64,000 nucleotides of DNA from Marisa cornuarietis (Eukaryota > Mollusca > Gastropoda > Architaenioglossa > Ampullariidae), in assembly GCA_004794655.1 (NCBI GenBank), contig SMMW01000580.1, positions 1 to 64,000 on the forward strand, read 5' to 3'. Both the position numbers and the translations under genes were made by a program. The first letter of the stretch is position 1; each line of letters begins with the position of its first letter. The notes under the pieces were generated by a model that worked only from the letters and a program-made list of their open reading frames with translations, did no database searches and was not told the origin of the DNA. Below are positions 59,495 to 64,000 of the stretch, one piece after another.

Positions 59495-60651
59495 AATGTC
59501 ACTCTGTGGTCCTTTGAGGTCGTTGTCACTGTTGTGTCCTGGTGTTGTCAGACGTGTCTGATGTGTCATCGATGTTCCCCAGTAGTGCAGGCTGTGTCAT
59601 TAGTTCCCTCCTGACATCATGCACCTCATGTGCATCCTCCACCGTCTAAGTTCTCAGGATTTCTTTTTTGTTGGGGTTGTGGGGGGGAGTTCTCTTTTAT
59701 TTCTCGTTGTGTCCCCCGTATCATTGTTCATGTCTTGAGAGATGTACTGTGTATTTTACAACCAAAATGTGCCCAAGAAAACTGCAAAGACAAATTCTTC
59801 GTGTTCTTCGATTGTGTTTAGTTTATATATCAACGCTGGTAAAACACAGTTCACGGCCTTTTTTCGAACACAACCTGTGGACAGTCATTATCAGTGTTTA
59901 TGATGTTTATGATCACTCGCACCAAGGGGGCGGATCGAGGAGAAGGATCTGTTGTGGCGGAGACGGAGGTACTGTACGTCTGGTTTATTTCCCGGCTGTT
60001 AGCTATAGTGTAACTGTAGAGGGACAAGATGGCTGAGACTGTCCTTGTGTAAAGGTCCAGCTGAGCGCCACTCACGAGGACTAATTTGGCTGCTGACAGT
60101 CGGAGAAGAGCGCGGCGATTACAAGGGACTTAAAACGCATCTGACTTTTTTCCTCGCAGTTATCTTATCCTTTCCGCAGCCGACATTTTGAGATGTTTCT
60201 CAGGTCACCATTAAGCTTTTCTTGTTCAGGCACCTGGAACGCCGGGCATGCAGCCTGATAGGATGTTGGTAAAATAAACAGATGCTGTCTTTCTGGTGCG
60301 CAGACGTCACGCGAGATTTTGTTCTCCTTCGAGATATCCCGCCCTCTGGGCTCGTCCTCCCAGCCTCTGTTTGATGTGTGGGCGAGATGGGGGGTGGGGG
60401 GTGGGGAGACAAAAAGGTGGGCTTATCTCCCCAAGTGGTGAGTGCCGCTCACCGTTAACACTGGCATTTTCAGGGTCACCTCCCCGTGTGGGGTAGACAA
60501 CCACACAGTCAAGGGAGCAGGGAGCCAAATGTCGCAAGACTTTTGTGTAGCGTTAGGTATGTGAGAGTGTGTGTAAAGATATCCCACCCGACACACACAC
60601 TCACGGTCTCTCTCTCTCTCTGCTCCACAAGTTCCCTTCATTCCCCACTAA

Positions 60652-60680
60652 TAAAACAAACAAACAAACAAACAAAGAAA
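60652..60680. repeat. (AAAC)n simple repeat
   Basis: Five to six CAAA tetramers. Confidence 0.9.
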
Positions 60681-61199
60681 ACAGAAAGTTTGGGTTTGTT
60701 GCGTCATTCAGACTCAGTGTTAGGCAGCATCCCGCTGCAGCGAAGTCTTTGATCATGTGACTCCCCTTGAGGCGGGTGCCTCCGCCCCAACCCCCCTCCC
60801 CACAAAGTGCATCATCCTCCCACCAGCTCCACCTCAAATAGCTGACACGGGGGAGTCGTTCACCCCCCTCACCTCACCTCACCTCACCCATCACAACCAG
60901 CGTCAGCCTCGCCTGACATGTCACAGTAACCCTGCGCTGCCTCCCTGGTGTGCAGCCGTCAGATGCGCTCAGCCAAGTAAGTCACATTGTGCACGTGCAC
61001 ACGGGCAGCTAACACATTGTGCAGCAGACGTTCTCACTGTCATTATCCCATTGACTGGTAGGTAGTGAAGTAACATCATCAGCGTAAGTAAGAAGTCCAT
61101 AAACAAGACCATAGCAATAGTCAACCCACAAAAAATTAGTTCGTAACTATAGTTCATTAATTTAGTTAGTTGGTCGACAAGAAAATTATTTTAATAGTT

Positions 61200-61200
<1 letters not shown>

Positions 61201-61256
<56 letters not shown>
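61201..61256. repeat. (CA)n microsatellite, 28 dinucleotides
   Basis: A pure CA run. A 23-base poly-T lies further on at about 61465-61487. Confidence 0.98.
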
Positions 61257-61258
<2 letters not shown>

Positions 61259-63554
61259 GCTACAATAAAAGGAAGACATGCAGTCAGTCGTTGATGCAGA
61301 GACAGAGACTTGTTTGCTGGATACTGTGATGGTCGGACTTCAAGGCCAAAAATAGCTACTGATGGATTATTGATAACTGTTAAGAGATGGAAGGTGAGAA
61401 CTACCACAACCACAACCACCGCCGTCGTTCATCTGCATCTCTCGCGCTCTCCCAACCCATCAGTGTTTTTTTTTTTTTTTTTTTTTTGCTGGCAGCCGGT
61501 AGGTGGTAGAGTCATGCACATCTCTCTCCATAACGGGTGGGTACTGGGAACAGACGAAGGGAAAGCGAAGGCTGCTTCATGCTCTTATCATAAAATAACC
61601 AACGTTTAAGTGGCCTACGGCCTCGAGAACAAGTGTTCGATACATGTTGATATTTACTTTGGTGTGTTTATGTCTTGTGATATCGTCTTGCTACTTGTGT
61701 TGATCTCATGTTGATACAAGTGTTGATGTCTCTGTTGATATCTTGCTGATACTTGCATTGACATGTTGATAAGTGGATGCTGTGTAAATAAATGTTTCAA
61801 GCGGCAATGCTACGAGTGAAGAATTGGGAGTAAAGCAGGTCTGAAACTTGGTATAAGGCTGACTTTGTTATTATGACAAACCAACGACAGAAGACATAGG
61901 ACACACACTATAGACTCGTACTGTGGCTTGTTTACCTGGTGTCAACATGTCTGACCAGGTCAGTCGTACTTTCACAGCAAACAAGGCCAAGCTGTGACCT
62001 GTTAATAAGGCCATTTCTCCGCTTTGCTGACAAACTCTCCAGCAGACTGGAGGATAAGCAGCCTCCGTGGCGAGTATAGACAAGGTGGATCTTCTAACAT
62101 GTTGTGGGAATGGAAAGTAAAAAGAATTAGTCCACAGACTTGCAGAGATGACAGTTAATCCCACCACATCGTCCACTCCACAGGAAGGAAAACGTTTAAG
62201 GCTGCGGAAAGAGAGCTGAGCTGTTTAGGTACGGTGAACCCCTTACGCTCCACCGACTTTGACTATTAGTTTTCAAAGTCATGAAGATTGTCTTTGTGAA
62301 CACGGTCTTTACATTCATCTATATAATCTTCTTAACCGTTTATTATTCAAACTGTATAATAATTCACTTCTTCAACTTCCAGAATGCACCACAGGGTGAG
62401 GGGTCAGAGTTAGATGTGTAAGGAATGGCATGCAGACAACTCTTGTTTACTTACTCTGTCTGGAAGGCGTTGTGCCCCCTCCTCTCGGCCTCCCCCCCCC
62501 CCTCTGTTTCCGCTTCCCTCATCTCCTCCTTTTGCTCCATGAGGCATCTCACATAATCATTTACAGCTCGTCTTCCTCCCACCACTGTTGTATTCTCCTG
62601 GAAGGTTCTTGTTTGATTTTACCAAAAATAAGCTGCAGTCATAACTGCAGACAACTTGCTGCTCTTTGAGACAGTCGGGTGTCAGCACCGTTATATACAT
62701 TGTTATGGCATAATGTTGCTTCTATTACCGTGGACTTTCTTTTCATCCCCCCCTCCCCAGGAGAGAAGTGTGCACGGATTGTGTCAGAGCTGTTCTGGAG
62801 ACTATTTCTAACTGAGTAGACAATCTTCTGCGGCTCCACTGTCGTGGAAGTGCATCACGGTCTGATAAACAGTCAAATAAAACCTACACGCGTGCACTCG
62901 CATCTTCACACACGCACAAACATACATCAGAAACAGCATCAGGGAACTGAAGAAAAAACCAACAGCATGTTGTTGGTAACAGTACCACCAGGTGTTGCTA
63001 ATTTGGCTGGGAGGAGTGGGGGGAGAGAAAAGAAGAACGAGGTATGAACAAAGAAGATTGTAGAGCACATCAAAAGGATGGCAGACCGTCTGCTGCCTGG
63101 TGTTCGATGCCGGTGATCTCAGACCTGCAAGCCGCCACTTCCCACCCCCACCCACTACCACCACCACCATCCCCCCCCCCACTGCAGCTATCAGGTGTCG
63201 GGAGGTATGCGAGTCTTCACCTTCACTCGCACTGGAAGCTCGATCTCGAGGTTTCCCCATAAAGGTCGGGAGAGCAGACTGAAAGATTGCCTCCTTCCGA
63301 CGGCTGATCGTGCTGCAAACAAACAAGTTTGCTGTAGCTTGAAAATATTTGTTGGTGAGCGGGTGTACTTTGCAGGCTCAGCTGCTCATGTGATTTGCAG
63401 TAAGTTCTCAAAGTTTGTAAAACTAGTTGAAGCAGCAAACAGCTTCTGACAAGGGCGGGAAAGATGTTCGCGGTCACAATCAAAACAGTTTCTTCTCACA
63501 ATCACATACATGCGGCATAAAAGAATCAGGAGCATAATAGATGTTAATACTCCC

Positions 63555-63683
63555 ACAAAGAATGTTACCATGGTGATATCAAAGACTTTGTCACCTGTAG
63601 GACTTCACTGTCCACAGTGTCCCTGGACAGTGAAGTCCTACAGGTGACAAAGTCTTTGATATCACCATGGTAACATTCTTTGT
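63555..63683. repeat. Perfect inverted repeat, 60-bp arms, 9-bp spacer
   Basis: Bases 63555-63614 are the exact reverse complement of 63624-63683; the spacer is CAGTGTCCC. Each arm includes ATCACCATGGTAAC (63661-63674; inverted at 63564-63577), which fits the RFX X-box consensus RYYNYY-N2-RRNRAC. It lies 115 bp upstream of the second exon of the Tincar-like gene, in intron sequence. Confidence 0.97.
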
Positions 63684-63798
63684 TGTCTTCATCTGTCCCT
63701 AGAACTGACCAGCTTGTAACACGGGGTATAGTGCTTCTCCTCTCACTCCTCCACCTCCTTCTTTTCCAATAATTATTATTATCATAATTATTATTCAG

Positions 63799-64000
63799 AT
63801 GCTCTGTGGAGCACCGACTTGGACTTCCTGTTCAAGGCTGAGCGGGCGCACATGAGTGACATCATGGGGAGCATCAACCTGACCAACCTGGTGACCAACA
63901 GCTCGCGAGTGGTGGTGCCCACCCCGAACCCTCCCTTAGGTGGGTGGGGCAGCGAGACGTCCCTGTCGCTGGCCTTCGTCAACTTCGTGGCGGCGCTGGT
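63799..64000 (+). CDS. tinc: Tincar-like protein, second coding exon (runs off the window)
   Basis: After TTATTATTCAG the exon opens AT|GCT CTG TGG in the phase required by the exon at 31501-31972 and encodes ALWSTDLDFLFKAERAHM through SLAFVNFVAALV, open to the last base. The LWSTDLDFL block resembles IWTTELDF at the equivalent place in fly Tincar, as I recall it. Sequons NLT and NSS fall in the loop between hydrophobic segments, which would suit an extracellular loop; FVNFVAALV begins the fourth hydrophobic segment. An antisense ORF here is a shadow. Confidence 0.85.

Larger units (their letters stand above)
31973..63798 (+). other. tinc: 31.8-kb first coding intron of the Tincar-like gene
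   Basis: The intron runs from GTGAGTGC to TATTATTCAG. It was deduced because the exon at 31972 ends in phase 1 with G and the exon at 63799 opens with AT, giving GAT (Asp158) and continuing RTT-DALWSTDLDFLFK, which is colinear with Tincar. No further coding exon is seen inside, but it is packed with minisatellites, SINEs and MITEs listed separately. Stretches within it without their own entry (for example 34430-36000, 39150-41250, 48750-50360, 54000-56700, 60700-63500) hold only short unconvincing ORFs and scattered simple repeats. Confidence 0.8.

Overview
This is eukaryotic nuclear DNA from an invertebrate animal. The best fit is a lophotrochozoan, most likely a gastropod mollusc. That placement is inferred from the gene types, long introns, tRNA-derived SINEs and heavy microsatellite load; no species can be named. 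Coding sequence is sparse. I support two genes, both on the + strand, and almost every other open reading frame is chance or an effect of tandem repeats.  Gene 1 (2480-9429) is a complete five-exon gene for a 516-residue type II membrane glycosyltransferase of family GT92 (DUF23). I assembled it from exons 2480-2631, 6060-6404, 6868-7273, 7728-7943 and 8998-9429; splice phases agree at all four junctions. Its first coding intron is, end to end, a 41-bp tandem array of about 80 units. The unit is a copy of the exon sequence around the splice junction, and each unit carries a pyrimidine-rich 3' splice site directly abutting a 5' splice site (AG|GT). The fourth intron begins with a second, unrelated array (14 units of about 63 bp) that again spans the exon end and its donor site.  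9430-31460 is intergenic or 5' regulatory sequence: a 0.7-kb purine-strand tract, a pair of adjacent CRE sites in a CpG-rich patch, a duplicated segment of about 170 bp, a hAT-like MITE with TSD, a strong CTCF-like site, a possible signal-peptide exon, and a 32-bp satellite-like array at 26.3-27.4 kb.  Gene 2 starts at 31501: the first coding exon (157 residues) of a Tincar-like multipass membrane protein. It joins a second exon at 63799 that runs off the window, across a 31.8-kb intron. That intron holds most of the structure in the second half: a 12-copy array of a CTCF-like core motif (38.7-39.0 kb), a TGACG-rich array (43.3-43.7 kb), four full CREs in a short repeat (47.5-47.7 kb), an inverted pair of MITEs (36.2-36.7 kb), SINEs including one with a 15-bp target-site duplication, at least eight further minisatellites, and a perfect 60-bp-arm palindrome about 115 bp before the second exon.  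The two genes show no functional link. No rRNA, true tRNA gene, CRISPR array, virus or long transposon ORF was seen.
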